From an uncultured Latescibacterota bacterium (GTDB lineage Bacteria; Latescibacterota; UBA2968): DNA of 64,000 bases. Shown here piece after piece: positions 16,477 to 25,997 of the stretch. Under the pieces are notes generated by a model. It was not told the DNA's origin, did no database searches, and was given only the letters and a program-made list of their open reading frames with translations. How positions within the stretch are numbered: position 1 is the first letter of the stretch; every line of letters begins with the position of its first letter. A program made the position numbers and the translations under genes. The stretch covers positions 4,410,522 to 4,474,521 of the forward strand of contig OX638329.1 in assembly GCA_951812755.1 (NCBI GenBank), read 5' to 3'.

Positions 16477-18666
16477 TTACACCTGTTGTCCCTCTCGAAG
16501 CTCTTGCCCATATACCCGCACTGTTTGTCCATTTGCGAGAACTATTTTATTAACCCATCCATCGACCAATTCCAGCGCACCTGCTTCGACATCGGTTTCC
16601 CCATCAGCAACGCGTATCCACCCTTCGCCGGCCTCTGATTGCACAAAATAAATCTCCCTACCATCGCGCAACGCAACCCGGCCGGCAATCGCAGCTCGCC
16701 CATTGTCTCCCACAGCGGGAATGTATTCCACATGAACCACTGGTGATTCTTCACCCGCTTTCACGGGATATAAAACATAAGACATCAGCGTGGGACCATC
16801 GCCCTCTGCTTTGAAAATTGCCGTTGGAATGGGTTCACACTGATAGGGTCCTCCCCGGGGAATCCAACCCTGTACGGTTGGTTCTTCCTGTCCACTTACA
16901 ATCCGCACATCCATCGGCTTTGTCGAAATGGCATAAATGCCCAGATTGCTCTCACCCCCACTGTTTTTTGTCATAACACCGCGTCCATTCGCCAGCACCT
17001 CGGCATCATCCGCATCCAGATGAAACATCGCTTCATACGTGTGAGACGCCTCATCCGAGGGCCTGAGAATATCTGTCACTATCCAGAACTCGGGTTTCAC
17101 AAACAAAATCGACCGCGTATGCGTAACTGTCCGATCCCGCTCAGGCCCATATCCCAAATCGTAACTCGCCGACACATAATCGCATTTCTCATTTGAAATC
17201 CACGTATGCGGCAACGGCTCGGATACCACGTACTCCTCTCGTGACTTTCCGCGTTGATTCTGCTCCATCCCATCCACCATCACCGTATTGTGCGCGCGGG
17301 TTGACAGCACATAAGCGCGCCACTGTGACGAATCATAAGGATAATTTCCCGGATCCACCACATGCACGCGACCGTGTGCGTACAGCATGATATTCAGCTT
17401 ATCTTCGTGCTGATGTCCATAGCCAAACGGACCACCGTCAAAAAAGAGATAGAGATCATCCGGTTCCCATCCTGAACGCATGCCAAAATGTCCCGCATAA
17501 GGAAAAGCGCAAGACAGAGTTTCCGGCTTTGTTCCTTCCGCACGCCCAGAACCCGCCCATTGAAAATCCGTCCGTTCTGGAAAAAACCTGAACCCACCCT
17601 GCATATAGGGCGCAATATCCGTCTGCCCGCCGTCATTGAGCGCGGGCAATCGCAAATTGGGCATAGATAGATACAAATTGTAGTGGTACATCCGCTCCAA
17701 TTTTGCGACATAATCCGCAGGCAAGGGCAAATCATTCAACCGCGCAATTGCCAGCGCCATCACAAAATTTCGCAAACTCACCTGATGATACCCACTCGAT
17801 AACTCAATCTGCGCGCCATCTGGATAAACCTGCTCATCCAATTCCCGATACAGCGACTGCATTGCAATCTCGCGCCAGCTTGCGGCTTCTTTGAACTCGG
17901 GAAACAACGCTCCAACGTGATATTGCCCATTGGCCTGCATCGTCTGCCAGTTGCCACCGCGCGGCCATAGCGTGAGATGCCGCGCGTGTTCGACCATGCT
18001 CTTCACCATCAAACACACATCGTCATCAGCAAATGTTTCAGACGAAAGAAAATAGTAAAACGCTGCGGGCCACGTCTGTCCCATCCGAATCCCACATTCA
18101 ATTGTGCGCCAGCAATTCGTGCGATCCGTACCCATTTCCGCATTGTCTTTCCAGGTATTGCCATCCTCCCCCACCGGCATCAGCACATGTTCAATCCAGT
18201 GCCGCATCTGCCGCCTGAACGCCTCGGCATATTTTTCATCACCCGTTTTCCAATACGCCTGCCCCAGCGCGACCCAAAAGGGATGGCGCGACAACTGCCA
18301 CGTCCATTCCCTGTAATTAATCGGATCCAATTCCCAATTGATCACATCCCCAAACACCTCTTCCACATCGCAGCTCACCAGCGTATTTGCCACAATGCGA
18401 TCCGCCTTTTCGAGATCGATATCTCTTATGGCGCGATCTCCCACGCGCACCAGTTCGACCTCTGCATCCCGGTCTTGTGGCTCTGATCGATTTCGCCAGT
18501 CCGAAAACCACTTCGGATTTTCCCGCGTGCGAACGTGTTCTGCAAATGCACGCCGCGCACCCGTCCAATCTCGCGCCTCTACTGCCCTTTTCACAGTCCT
18601 CATATCCGCACGCGACAAATCGAGCGCTTCAAAGAACGCTTCATCACTCAACCGTGGTCCAAGCAT
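16477..18666 (-). CDS. Heparinase II/III-like polysaccharide lyase
   Basis: The start at 18666 follows GGAGGA at good spacing and gives 729 residues; the frame opens further to 18699. An alpha-toroid N-terminal half (LSRHPFWVALGQAYWKTGD, RTNCWRTIECGIRMGQTW) is followed by the beta-sheet half with FGYGHQHEDKLNIMLYAHGR and TRAHNTVMVDG, the usual Hepar_II_III signatures. The family cleaves uronic-acid polysaccharides by beta-elimination. No signal peptide is visible, which is unusual for an enzyme acting on polymers and favours oligosaccharides inside the cell. Confidence 0.8.
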   Translation of the reverse strand: MLGPRLSDEAFFEALDLSRADMRTVKRAVEARDWTGARRAFAEHVRTRENPKWFSDWRNRSEPQDRDAEVELVRVGDRAIRDIDLEKADRIVANTLVSCDVEEVFGDVINWELDPINYREWTWQLSRHPFWVALGQAYWKTGDEKYAEAFRRQMRHWIEHVLMPVGEDGNTWKDNAEMGTDRTNCWRTIECGIRMGQTWPAAFYYFLSSETFADDDVCLMVKSMVEHARHLTLWPRGGNWQTMQANGQYHVGALFPEFKEAASWREIAMQSLYRELDEQVYPDGAQIELSSGYHQVSLRNFVMALAIARLNDLPLPADYVAKLERMYHYNLYLSMPNLRLPALNDGGQTDIAPYMQGGFRFFPERTDFQWAGSGRAEGTKPETLSCAFPYAGHFGMRSGWEPDDLYLFFDGGPFGYGHQHEDKLNIMLYAHGRVHVVDPGNYPYDSSQWRAYVLSTRAHNTVMVDGMEQNQRGKSREEYVVSEPLPHTWISNEKCDYVSASYDLGYGPERDRTVTHTRSILFVKPEFWIVTDILRPSDEASHTYEAMFHLDADDAEVLANGRGVMTKNSGGESNLGIYAISTKPMDVRIVSGQEEPTVQGWIPRGGPYQCEPIPTAIFKAEGDGPTLMSYVLYPVKAGEESPVVHVEYIPAVGDNGRAAIAGRVALRDGREIYFVQSEAGEGWIRVADGETDVEAGALELVDGWVNKIVLANGQTVRVYGQELREGQQV

Positions 18667-18837
18667 GTCTTCCTCCATTTCTATCGCTTGCCTCCACAAT
18701 ACTTTGTATCCTCTCTTAAAATATCACAATGACACTGGCCTGCCACTGTTTTCTGAGCAGGACAAAACCCCCGCGCTTTTTTTTTGTATTTGCCGCGCGA
18801 CACACCTATATTGCGCCGCACATAAAAGGAGGCGGTC

Positions 18838-19635
18838 ATGTTTTGCGACACCGAGAAACGGCAGTACAGGAAGCAGGGGTTTTTTATTGTGGATGACGCC
18901 GTAGATCCCGATATGCTAAAATCCCTATTGGAAGCCGCGATTCGCGCCAAGAAAAAGGTGCGTTCAGGCGACGTGGATTTGTACACCCACCGCTCGGAGG
19001 ACGGAGAACCCTGGGCGATTCGCGGGTTATTTGCCCCCGAAATGAACGAGCCGATTTTTGCCGAATATCTGATGTCAGATCCCATAATGAAATACACGCG
19101 CGCCTTTTTAGGCACGCAGTTGCAATTGGGAGGCGCGCTCATCTTCACAAATCCATATCAAGCGGATTACGGTTTTGGCTGGCACCGGGATTTTGGAAGT
19201 AAAGAACGCGACGGATCGTATCAGGTAGAAATGGAAATTTTGCATCGCCCCCAAAGGGGTTTGAGGTGGCATCTCGCACTGGTGGATGATTATTGTTTGC
19301 AAATTGTGCCCGGCAGCCACAAGAGGTACCGCACCGCCCACGAGCGCAGGTGCTTATTAGAAGAACGCCACGACAATATCCCGGGACAATATGCCGTGCC
19401 TCTCAAAGCCGGACAAACCGTATTTTGGACTGGCAATTTAATTCACCGCGGAGTAATGAAAAAGGACGTGGAGCGATTGACCCTGTCTGGAAGTTGGAGT
19501 ATGTACTCAAAGAATGGCAAACCCGGCGAGACAGACCCGCGCCTGAAGTGGATGCTCGCGGACAATGTGCGCGGATTTTTGCCAAAAGAAATGCGCCCAT
19601 TGTACGATCGGTGGCGTGTATTGCAAGAGGGGTAA
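18838..19635 (+). CDS. PhyH family dioxygenase
   Basis: A 265-residue protein with a strong AGGAGG site. It has the H-x-D in FGWHRDFG and the distal histidine in GNLIHRGVMKKD. QIVPGSHKRYRT is the common PhyH loop. It is the second of four PhyH proteins in the window. It lies 18 bases before an enolase-superfamily gene and probably shares its transcript. The substrate is unknown. Confidence 0.87.
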   Translation: MFCDTEKRQYRKQGFFIVDDAVDPDMLKSLLEAAIRAKKKVRSGDVDLYTHRSEDGEPWAIRGLFAPEMNEPIFAEYLMSDPIMKYTRAFLGTQLQLGGALIFTNPYQADYGFGWHRDFGSKERDGSYQVEMEILHRPQRGLRWHLALVDDYCLQIVPGSHKRYRTAHERRCLLEERHDNIPGQYAVPLKAGQTVFWTGNLIHRGVMKKDVERLTLSGSWSMYSKNGKPGETDPRLKWMLADNVRGFLPKEMRPLYDRWRVLQEG

Positions 19636-19653
19636 AGCTGCAAAAGGTAAGAT

Positions 19654-20772
19654 ATGAAAATTACTCATATTGAAGCCATTCACCTGCGACTGCCAAAAGT
19701 CGTAGAGGCGGCCGATGGAACTCAGGACTGCCTGATCGTGCGGGTGCATACCGATGATGCGGGCATAACGGGATTGGGTGAAGTCGTATCGTGTTCCTAT
19801 GTAGCCAAAGCCGTAATTGAAGCACCGCGCTCTGCGCCATTTCGCCATGGCCTATCAACGATTATAACCGGCATGGACGCGCTGGATTTTGACGCAATTC
19901 ACAACGCCATGATCGAAGGCGTATCCTGGTATGGTCCAGGCGGCGTGGCGCGACAGGCCATGAGTGGCATTGACATGGCACTGTGGGATATATGGGGCAA
20001 AGCCGAAGGCAAACCCGTGCGCCATCTATTGCGAGAAGATGCAGCAGATGCAGTGCCTGCTTATGCGAGCGTACTGTGGCCCGAGCGTCCAGAATTGGTA
20101 CAAGAATCCGCGAGCGCATTTTTGGCGCAGGGCTATCAGTCTGTAAAATACGGCTGGGCACCAATGGGACCAGACGCAGATTTAGACGAGGCATTGGTCG
20201 CAGCGGCACGAGAGGCTTTGGGGCCAGATGTAAATTTGATGGTAGATGCCGGTCGGGCGTGGGATGCAGAAACCGCGTTGAAGCGCGTTGCGCGATTTGA
20301 AAAATACAATGTGTTCTGGCTCGAGGAGCCATTGCACCCATTTGATGTACAGGGGTATGGCGAACTCTCAACTCAGTCATCCATCCCAATTGCAGGTGGC
20401 GAAGCGATGACTCTGGTAAGCGAATACGCCGACTTGTTGCACAATGGCAAACTCCATTTTGTACAACCCGATCTGGGGCGCGTAGGCGGAATTACCGGCG
20501 GCCTGGCAATTGAAAAATTGGCAAAAAAGACGGGAGCGCGTGCCGTGCCTCACGCATTTGGCACCGGAGTCTTGTTGGCAGCATCTGCTCAATGGGCCGC
20601 AGCGAGCGAACAACCGCTGACAGAATACACGCGAGCACCATCACCCCTTGCCCAAAAACTGGCCCAACACGAGATGGTGTTTCGAAACGGCGCGCTACAT
20701 CTGACACATCAACCCGGGCTGGGCGTGGATCTGGACGAAAACGTGGTGGCGGAGTTCAGGGTGAAAAAGTAA
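19654..20772 (+). CDS. Mandelate racemase/muconate lactonizing enzyme family protein
   Basis: A 372-residue enolase-superfamily protein. Metal ligands are Asp198, Glu224 and Glu250, and a catalytic histidine is likely in VPHAFGTG. The KxK pair of the barrel's second strand is Lys165 followed by Gly167, so one of the usual general bases is missing. Dehydration using the histidine is more plausible than racemisation. The substrate is probably an acid sugar, by family only. A DUF2807 gene follows within 11 bases. Confidence 0.85.
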   Translation: MKITHIEAIHLRLPKVVEAADGTQDCLIVRVHTDDAGITGLGEVVSCSYVAKAVIEAPRSAPFRHGLSTIITGMDALDFDAIHNAMIEGVSWYGPGGVARQAMSGIDMALWDIWGKAEGKPVRHLLREDAADAVPAYASVLWPERPELVQESASAFLAQGYQSVKYGWAPMGPDADLDEALVAAAREALGPDVNLMVDAGRAWDAETALKRVARFEKYNVFWLEEPLHPFDVQGYGELSTQSSIPIAGGEAMTLVSEYADLLHNGKLHFVQPDLGRVGGITGGLAIEKLAKKTGARAVPHAFGTGVLLAASAQWAAASEQPLTEYTRAPSPLAQKLAQHEMVFRNGALHLTHQPGLGVDLDENVVAEFRVKK

Positions 20773-20783
20773 GGAGGGTTAAA

Positions 20784-21758
20784 ATGCAATTTGGGCTATA
20801 CCTTACCGTTTTGACGATGGTAGTACTTGTTGGCTGGCTCACGAGTCACGCTGGTGAGAGCAAGACGTACAATCTCAGCGGATTTACCGGTGTATATGCC
20901 AGTGCCGCCGTTGATGTCGAACTCACACAGGGCGATGCCTTCAGTGTAGTGGCCTATACCGAGAGTGGCGATTTCAGCGGCCTGGATCTACGGGTAGAGG
21001 ATGGCGTACTTATTGCCAAACGCCCCGAAGAGATATGGAAGGATAAAAACACATCGAACTGGCAGCGGTTCTTCAGTATAGGATCAGGCAACAGGAACAT
21101 ATCGATCAAGAGCGTTGATGGGCGGCGCGTAATAAAAATAAATGGCGAGCGCGTACCCACCTACACATTGCGCGTTACCGCCCCAGGTATTGACCGTCTT
21201 GATGCGTCTTCCAGCAGCATCGTAACAGCAAAGGAAATCAAAACCCGTGATCTTGCCATCAAAGCTTCCTCTTCTGGAGACATCAACGCCGAAGTCGCGG
21301 GTGGCGATGTATCCGTAGAGGCGAGCAGTAGTGGAGATGTAATCCTATCCGGAACTTGTGAGAATTTGGACATCAAAGCGAGTAGCAGTGCAGATGTGAA
21401 GGCGAGCGATTTCACTGCCCAGCATCTCAATTTGCGATCCACCTCCTCCAGTAATATCTGCGCCAAAGTCTCTGGCGGCGATGTATCCGTAGAGGCGAGC
21501 AGTAGTGGAGATGTAATCCTATCCGGAACTTGTGAGAATTTGGACATCAAAGCGACCAGTGGTGCCGATGTGAAGGCGAGCGATCTCTCTTGCCAGCATG
21601 GCAATCTGCGGGCTTCCAGTGGTGCCGATATCACCGTTATTGTAACAGAAACTGTAAACGCCCATGCCAACTCTGGCGGCGACATCCTGGTGCGTGGCGG
21701 AGCAAAACCAGTTAAAGTGACAGAATCGAGTGGCGGCGACGTGTCGATCCGAAATTGA
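20784..21758 (+). CDS. DUF2807-type secreted autoadhesin-like protein
   Basis: The start is placed at 20784, after AAGGAGG, giving 324 residues with a signal-like N-terminus (LYLTVLTMVVLVGWLTSHA). A frame opening at 20592 overlaps the enolase gene and is not favoured. The N-terminal SGFTGVYASAAVDVELTQGD is typical of DUF2807. The rest is a Ser/Gly/Asp-rich beta-helix with repeated VSVEASSSGDVILSG and KASSSADVKAS. A 79-base stretch is repeated exactly (21303-21381 and 21477-21555), a recent 58-residue duplication. Confidence 0.8.
   Translation: MQFGLYLTVLTMVVLVGWLTSHAGESKTYNLSGFTGVYASAAVDVELTQGDAFSVVAYTESGDFSGLDLRVEDGVLIAKRPEEIWKDKNTSNWQRFFSIGSGNRNISIKSVDGRRVIKINGERVPTYTLRVTAPGIDRLDASSSSIVTAKEIKTRDLAIKASSSGDINAEVAGGDVSVEASSSGDVILSGTCENLDIKASSSADVKASDFTAQHLNLRSTSSSNICAKVSGGDVSVEASSSGDVILSGTCENLDIKATSGADVKASDLSCQHGNLRASSGADITVIVTETVNAHANSGGDILVRGGAKPVKVTESSGGDVSIRN
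21303..21555 (+). repeat. Exact 79-base direct repeat inside DUF2807 gene
   Basis: Copies at 21303-21381 and 21477-21555 are identical and 174 bases (58 codons) apart. Flanking sequence is similar but diverged. This looks like repeat-unit expansion of the beta-helix. Confidence 0.9.
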
Positions 21759-21778
21759 CCACTTAGAAAGGTAAGAAA

Positions 21779-22642
21779 ATGGCCTCTGTAAAAGATATAT
21801 ACAAATTTGATGAACTGACCTGGCCCGAAGTGAACGAAGCGGTGGAAATGGGAAAAATTCCGATTATTCCAACCGGCGCAGTCGAACAACACGGGCATCA
21901 CTTGCCCTTGAAAGTCGATCATCTATGTGCCAATGCCGTGGCGACCGAAGGCGCGCGCTTAAAACCGGAATACAGCCTGGTGCTACCGCCTGTCAGTTAT
22001 GGTTACGTGCATCACGTCATGGACTTCCCCGGCTCGCTGAATATACACTACGAACACTTTATTCAGTATCTGCTGGACATCTGCAAAAGCCTTGCCTATC
22101 ACGGCTTTAAAAAAATGATCCTCGTCAACGGACACGGTTCCAACCACAACCTGGTCGAAATGGTCGCCCGACGCACAATCGTAGAAACAGACGCGAGTTG
22201 CGCTTTCTGCTCGTGGTGGCAATTGCTCAAGGTCGATCCGGATTTTGACAAAGAATGGCGCGAGAGCGTATTTCCCGGCGGGTGTTCGCATGCGGGCGAA
22301 TTGGAAACGTCCATGTTGCTCTATTTATCTCCAGAAAGCGTGCGCAAGGATAAAATCAAGAGCGAAATTGCCAGGACCAATAAACGGGGATCCAAATTTG
22401 TCTGGACCGATCTGTTCAGCAGAGGACCTGTGGGAATCATTGAATGGACGAGTCAATATACGGATTCGGGCGTGATGGGAGAGGCGGAAAAGGCAACCGC
22501 AGAAAAGGGCAAAATTGTGTTTGAAGAAGCGAGCAAAAATCTGGCGCAATTCGTCGAAGAATATTATCATCAAAAGATCGAATCCCCCACGCAAAAGCAG
22601 GCACAAGAACCGACATTTCCATTGTCGTTTACCAGTCAGTGA
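21779..22642 (+). CDS. Creatininase/creatinine amidohydrolase family protein
   Basis: A 287-residue protein with the family's metal-site motifs: PTGAVEQHGHHLPL, NGHGSNHN and SHAGELETSM. Members hydrolyse creatinine, N-formyl or lactam-type amide bonds. The substrate here is unknown. It lies 20 bases after the DUF2807 gene and 22 before an FAH-family gene, so it is probably in a catabolic operon with both and with the upstream enolase. Confidence 0.87.
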   Translation: MASVKDIYKFDELTWPEVNEAVEMGKIPIIPTGAVEQHGHHLPLKVDHLCANAVATEGARLKPEYSLVLPPVSYGYVHHVMDFPGSLNIHYEHFIQYLLDICKSLAYHGFKKMILVNGHGSNHNLVEMVARRTIVETDASCAFCSWWQLLKVDPDFDKEWRESVFPGGCSHAGELETSMLLYLSPESVRKDKIKSEIARTNKRGSKFVWTDLFSRGPVGIIEWTSQYTDSGVMGEAEKATAEKGKIVFEEASKNLAQFVEEYYHQKIESPTQKQAQEPTFPLSFTSQ

Positions 22643-22664
22643 GCATTCGCACAAGGAGAAAAAC

Positions 22665-23636
22665 ATGAAACTCGCAACTTATTCAGTCGGCGGTCAAGAA
22701 TCCATTGGCGCAGTCGTCGCAGATGATGCGATTATCGTCAATCTCGCTGCCGCAGACAGAGCATTAGCCCAATCAGAAAAACGCGAAACACATCCCTTTT
22801 TTACGGATATGCTGACCCTTCTCGAAGCAGGAACAGAGGGCCGGGCTGCGGCACAAGAGGCGGCGGCTGATGCCGAAGATCGTTTGAATGGCACACCGGA
22901 TGGCGAGACCAGCTTTGCCGTCAGCGAGGTTAAATTAAACGCGCCAGTGCCCAACCCCCGCAAATTATTCTGCCTGGCGGGCAATTATCAGGATCACATT
23001 GAAGAAGGCGGCACGGCCAAGATGCAAATTCAGGACAAGGAAACGCCGCGCGTGTTTATGAAGCCCCCAACATCGACTGTAATCGGACCAGGCGATCAAA
23101 TTTTGATACCCCCCATCGCAAGAAGCGTAGATTGGGAAGGTGAATTGGCCGTCGTAATAGGCCGAGAGGCAAAGGGTGTACAGGCAGAAGATGCCCTGGA
23201 CTATGTCGCGGGTTATACGGTCATGAATGATGTTTCCGAGCGCACGTTGGAAATCAAAAAACGCACAGACAGCCGCCCAAGAGATGAATGGTTTGACTGG
23301 TTAAACGGCAAATGGCTGGATACCTTTGCACCCCAGGGACCGTGGATTGTAACCTCGGATGAAATCACAGATCCACACACCCTCGACATCAGCACGTATG
23401 TGAATGGCGACCGCAAACAGCACAATAACACGGGGCAAATGTTGTATCCCGTGGATAAAATTATCGAATACATCTCGGCGATTATCACACTCGAGCCTGG
23501 CGACCTGATCAGCACAGGTACAATTTCAGGCGTGGGCAATACAACGGGAACCTATATGCAACCAGGTGACACTGTAGAAATTGAGATCTCGGGTATTGGG
23601 CGATTGGTAAATACAGTCGCTGCGAGTGAAAAATAA
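22665..23636 (+). CDS. Fumarylacetoacetate hydrolase (FAH) family protein
   Basis: The start at 22665 follows AAGGAGAAA and gives 323 residues. KLFCLAGNYQDHIEE, SVDWEGELAVVIGREAKGV and YTVMNDVSERTLE form the metal site of the FAH fold, which hydrolyses or decarboxylates beta-keto acids. LISTGTISGVGNTTG is the usual C-terminal loop. It probably acts on a ring-cleavage or keto-acid product in the same pathway as the neighbouring enolase and amidohydrolase. The exact substrate is not readable. Confidence 0.88.
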   Translation: MKLATYSVGGQESIGAVVADDAIIVNLAAADRALAQSEKRETHPFFTDMLTLLEAGTEGRAAAQEAAADAEDRLNGTPDGETSFAVSEVKLNAPVPNPRKLFCLAGNYQDHIEEGGTAKMQIQDKETPRVFMKPPTSTVIGPGDQILIPPIARSVDWEGELAVVIGREAKGVQAEDALDYVAGYTVMNDVSERTLEIKKRTDSRPRDEWFDWLNGKWLDTFAPQGPWIVTSDEITDPHTLDISTYVNGDRKQHNNTGQMLYPVDKIIEYISAIITLEPGDLISTGTISGVGNTTGTYMQPGDTVEIEISGIGRLVNTVAASEK

Positions 23637-23704
23637 ACCTGTGTATCCCCGCCGCGACTCTGTAAGAGAGGCATCCTTGCCTCGACCTTGATTGACAAAA
23701 TAAT

Positions 23705-23731
23705 GGCAGGCACGGGCAACCGCTGCCTGCC
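23705..23731. other. Intergenic hairpin GGCAGGCA/TGCCTGCC
   Basis: A perfect 8-base-pair stem with an 11-base loop lies between the FAH and sulfatase genes, with no following T run. A second smaller hairpin (GAGGC/GCCTC) lies just upstream. It could be an RNA-processing or attenuating structure. Confidence 0.45.
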
Positions 23732-23760
23732 TTCTGTGTACCGGTAAAAAGGACTCAAAC

Positions 23761-25188
23761 ATGAACCGACCAAACTTGCTCTACATCCACTCAGACCAGC
23801 ACAGCCCAAAAGTACTCGGCTGTTATGGCGACCCACTCGTTCAAACACCCCATCTGGATACATTGGCTGCACAGGGCGTGAGATTTAACAATGCCTATTG
23901 CCCATCGCCTGTATGCACGCCATCGCGGATGTCGATGTTAACCGGACGGTACCCGTATGAGAATGAAGCGTGGACAAATCATCACATCCTGGATTCGGGA
24001 CGGCCAACAATCGCGCATGCAATGGGCGCGGCTGGCTACCATCCCGTCCTCACAGGCCGCATGCACGCCCTGGGCACAGATCAGTTGCACGGATATGTGG
24101 AGCGTCCCATTGGAGATCATTCTTCAAATTACCCGGGCAAAGGCGATGCCCCCAGCAACTTAATCCACTCAGTTCAAAAATCAGGTGCGGGCCAGAGCAG
24201 TTACGAAGTACACGATGAAGATGTGACAGCAGCAGCAATTGATTTTATCAATCGAGAGGGCATAAAAAAACGCAGCGGACAAACGGATATCCCCTTTTGT
24301 TTGCATGTGGGATATATACTTCCACACTCGCCTTATATTGCGCGAAAAGCAGACTACGATCAGTACATCGATGTGATTACGCCTCCAAAACATCCCAAAC
24401 CAATGGGAGATGAGTCGCATCCTTTTTTTCAGTGGTGGCGAGAACGGAACCGTTTCCTGGAAATTGAAGATACCGATACCACACGCGCCCGCGCAGCTTA
24501 CTGGGCACTGGTAACAGCGATGGATCGCATGATTGGACAGATTTTGGAGGCATTGGAACGGAATGGATTTGCACAGGATACAATGATCGTATATTCATCA
24601 GACCACGGCGAACAGGTGGGAGAAAAAGCACTGTGGATGAAACGAACATTTTACGAAGAATCTGTTCGAGTACCGGCAATTATTTCATGGCCCGATGCGC
24701 TGCCCAAAGGACAAATCAATGACCGCGTCATCAGCGCATTGGACTTAAATGCCACCATGCTCGACGCATTGGGCGCACCCGAATTGCCCCATTCGCGCGG
24801 GCGCAGCCTGTTGCCATTGCTGCGCGGTGAAGTGGATACGTGGGAAGATATTGCCTTTTCAGAATACTGTATCTACGAAGGCCATTACCAGCGCATGATT
24901 CGGCAAGGCGATTGGAAACTGATTTACTATCACGGCTATGATCCGCAATTATTCAATCTATCCGAAGATCCAGAGGAATTGCACAATCGAGCAGACGACA
25001 GAGAATGTCAGGCGATTCGAGAAGAACTGACAGCAAAAGTGCTGGATGACTGGGACCCCGAGTGGGTTGCAGAAAAGATGCTGGAAAAAAGAAGGGATCT
25101 GGAAGTCATTCGTGAATGGGCAAGCGCGACAAATGCACCCGAACAATGCAAATGGCCTCAAACACCAGGGATGACATATCTGGATTAA
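23761..25188 (+). CDS. Type I (formylglycine) sulfatase
   Basis: A 475-residue sulfatase with the canonical nucleophile motif CTPSR at 52-56 (SPVCTPSRMSMLTGR); Cys52 would be converted to formylglycine. Metal and sulfate-site residues include LLYIHSDQHS near the start and SSDHGEQVGEKALWMK. No signal peptide is seen, so it probably acts in the cytoplasm on an imported sulfate ester. The window holds no sulfatase-maturating enzyme. Confidence 0.92.
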   Translation: MNRPNLLYIHSDQHSPKVLGCYGDPLVQTPHLDTLAAQGVRFNNAYCPSPVCTPSRMSMLTGRYPYENEAWTNHHILDSGRPTIAHAMGAAGYHPVLTGRMHALGTDQLHGYVERPIGDHSSNYPGKGDAPSNLIHSVQKSGAGQSSYEVHDEDVTAAAIDFINREGIKKRSGQTDIPFCLHVGYILPHSPYIARKADYDQYIDVITPPKHPKPMGDESHPFFQWWRERNRFLEIEDTDTTRARAAYWALVTAMDRMIGQILEALERNGFAQDTMIVYSSDHGEQVGEKALWMKRTFYEESVRVPAIISWPDALPKGQINDRVISALDLNATMLDALGAPELPHSRGRSLLPLLRGEVDTWEDIAFSEYCIYEGHYQRMIRQGDWKLIYYHGYDPQLFNLSEDPEELHNRADDRECQAIREELTAKVLDDWDPEWVAEKMLEKRRDLEVIREWASATNAPEQCKWPQTPGMTYLD

Positions 25189-25327
25189 AAGTGAAATTTA
25201 ATCCTTGATCAACAATCGCATTTCCGATATTTTCAACCCATCAAAAAATATCCACAGGGGTTTTGATGAGGGATGATGCGTTTTGTCTTTGTCGGCAAAA
25301 TGCCTCCTTCACCAGAAAGCGGATACC

Positions 25328-25552
25328 ATGGAAAATATTACCATTGCCCTCGATGAGGAAGTGATAAAAGCAGGACGAACCTATGCACAAGAGCACAATA
25401 CGTCTCTGAATGGCCTAATCCACTCCTTACTAAAACAAACGGTTATGCCTGCCTCAAATCACTGGCTCGATGAATGCTTCGAATTGATGGATCAGGCACA
25501 AGCACACTCCCGAGGTGTCAGGTGGAAACGGGAAGACCTCTATCGTGTCTAA
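25328..25552 (+). CDS. VapB-type antitoxin (ribbon-helix-helix-like)
   Basis: Starting at ATG 25328 gives 74 residues. MENITIALDEEVIKAGRTYA with EHNTSLNGLIHSLL matches ribbon-helix-helix antitoxins: one beta strand and two helices. The C-terminal part would wrap the toxin. Its stop overlaps the start of the PIN gene, the usual VapB-VapC arrangement. The upstream frame to 25283 is less likely. Confidence 0.75.
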   Translation: MENITIALDEEVIKAGRTYAQEHNTSLNGLIHSLLKQTVMPASNHWLDECFELMDQAQAHSRGVRWKREDLYRV

Positions 25553-25994
25553 AGTCTTTCTCGATACGAATATCCTGATTTACGCCACAGATCAGGATGA
25601 GCCAGAAAAACAAAATGCGTGTCGCGCGATCCTCAAACAATTGCAAGAAGCAAATAGATATGTTATCTCTACTCAGGTCATGCAGGAGTTCTTCGTAGTA
25701 GCAACTCGAAAACTGGGAGTTGATCCTTTAAAGGCCAAGCGCATATTGCAGGCTTTTGGAAATCTTGAAGTGGTTTCAGTATCGCCACCCTTGATCTATG
25801 AGGCCATTGACTGTAGCCAGCATAACCAGATTTCTTTTTGGGATGCTCTGGTGCTGGTTTGTGCCGAAAGTGCCCAGTGTGATATGATTCTGAGCGAAGA
25901 CTTGAATGATGGCCAGATCATCAGAGGAGTTAAGATTCAGAATCCATTTACCTGGCGTGAATCACTGGATAATACAGAATCAATGGAGGAATGA
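25545..25994 (+). CDS. PIN-domain toxin (VapC)
   Basis: The preferred start is the GTG at 25545, inside the antitoxin's last codons, giving 149 residues beginning MSKVFLDTNILIYATDQ. Acidic residues typical of the PIN RNase site are in FLDTNILIY, EFFVVAT, SFWDALVL and ILSEDLNDG. It likely cleaves RNA when free of VapB. The pair overlaps by 8 bases. Confidence 0.82.
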   Translation: MSKVFLDTNILIYATDQDEPEKQNACRAILKQLQEANRYVISTQVMQEFFVVATRKLGVDPLKAKRILQAFGNLEVVSVSPPLIYEAIDCSQHNQISFWDALVLVCAESAQCDMILSEDLNDGQIIRGVKIQNPFTWRESLDNTESMEE

Positions 25995-25997
25995 TTG

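Noticed and set aside
21161-21922. 253-residue minus-strand ORF
   Set aside because: Antisense of the repetitive DUF2807 gene and the creatininase start; the repeats are mirrored.
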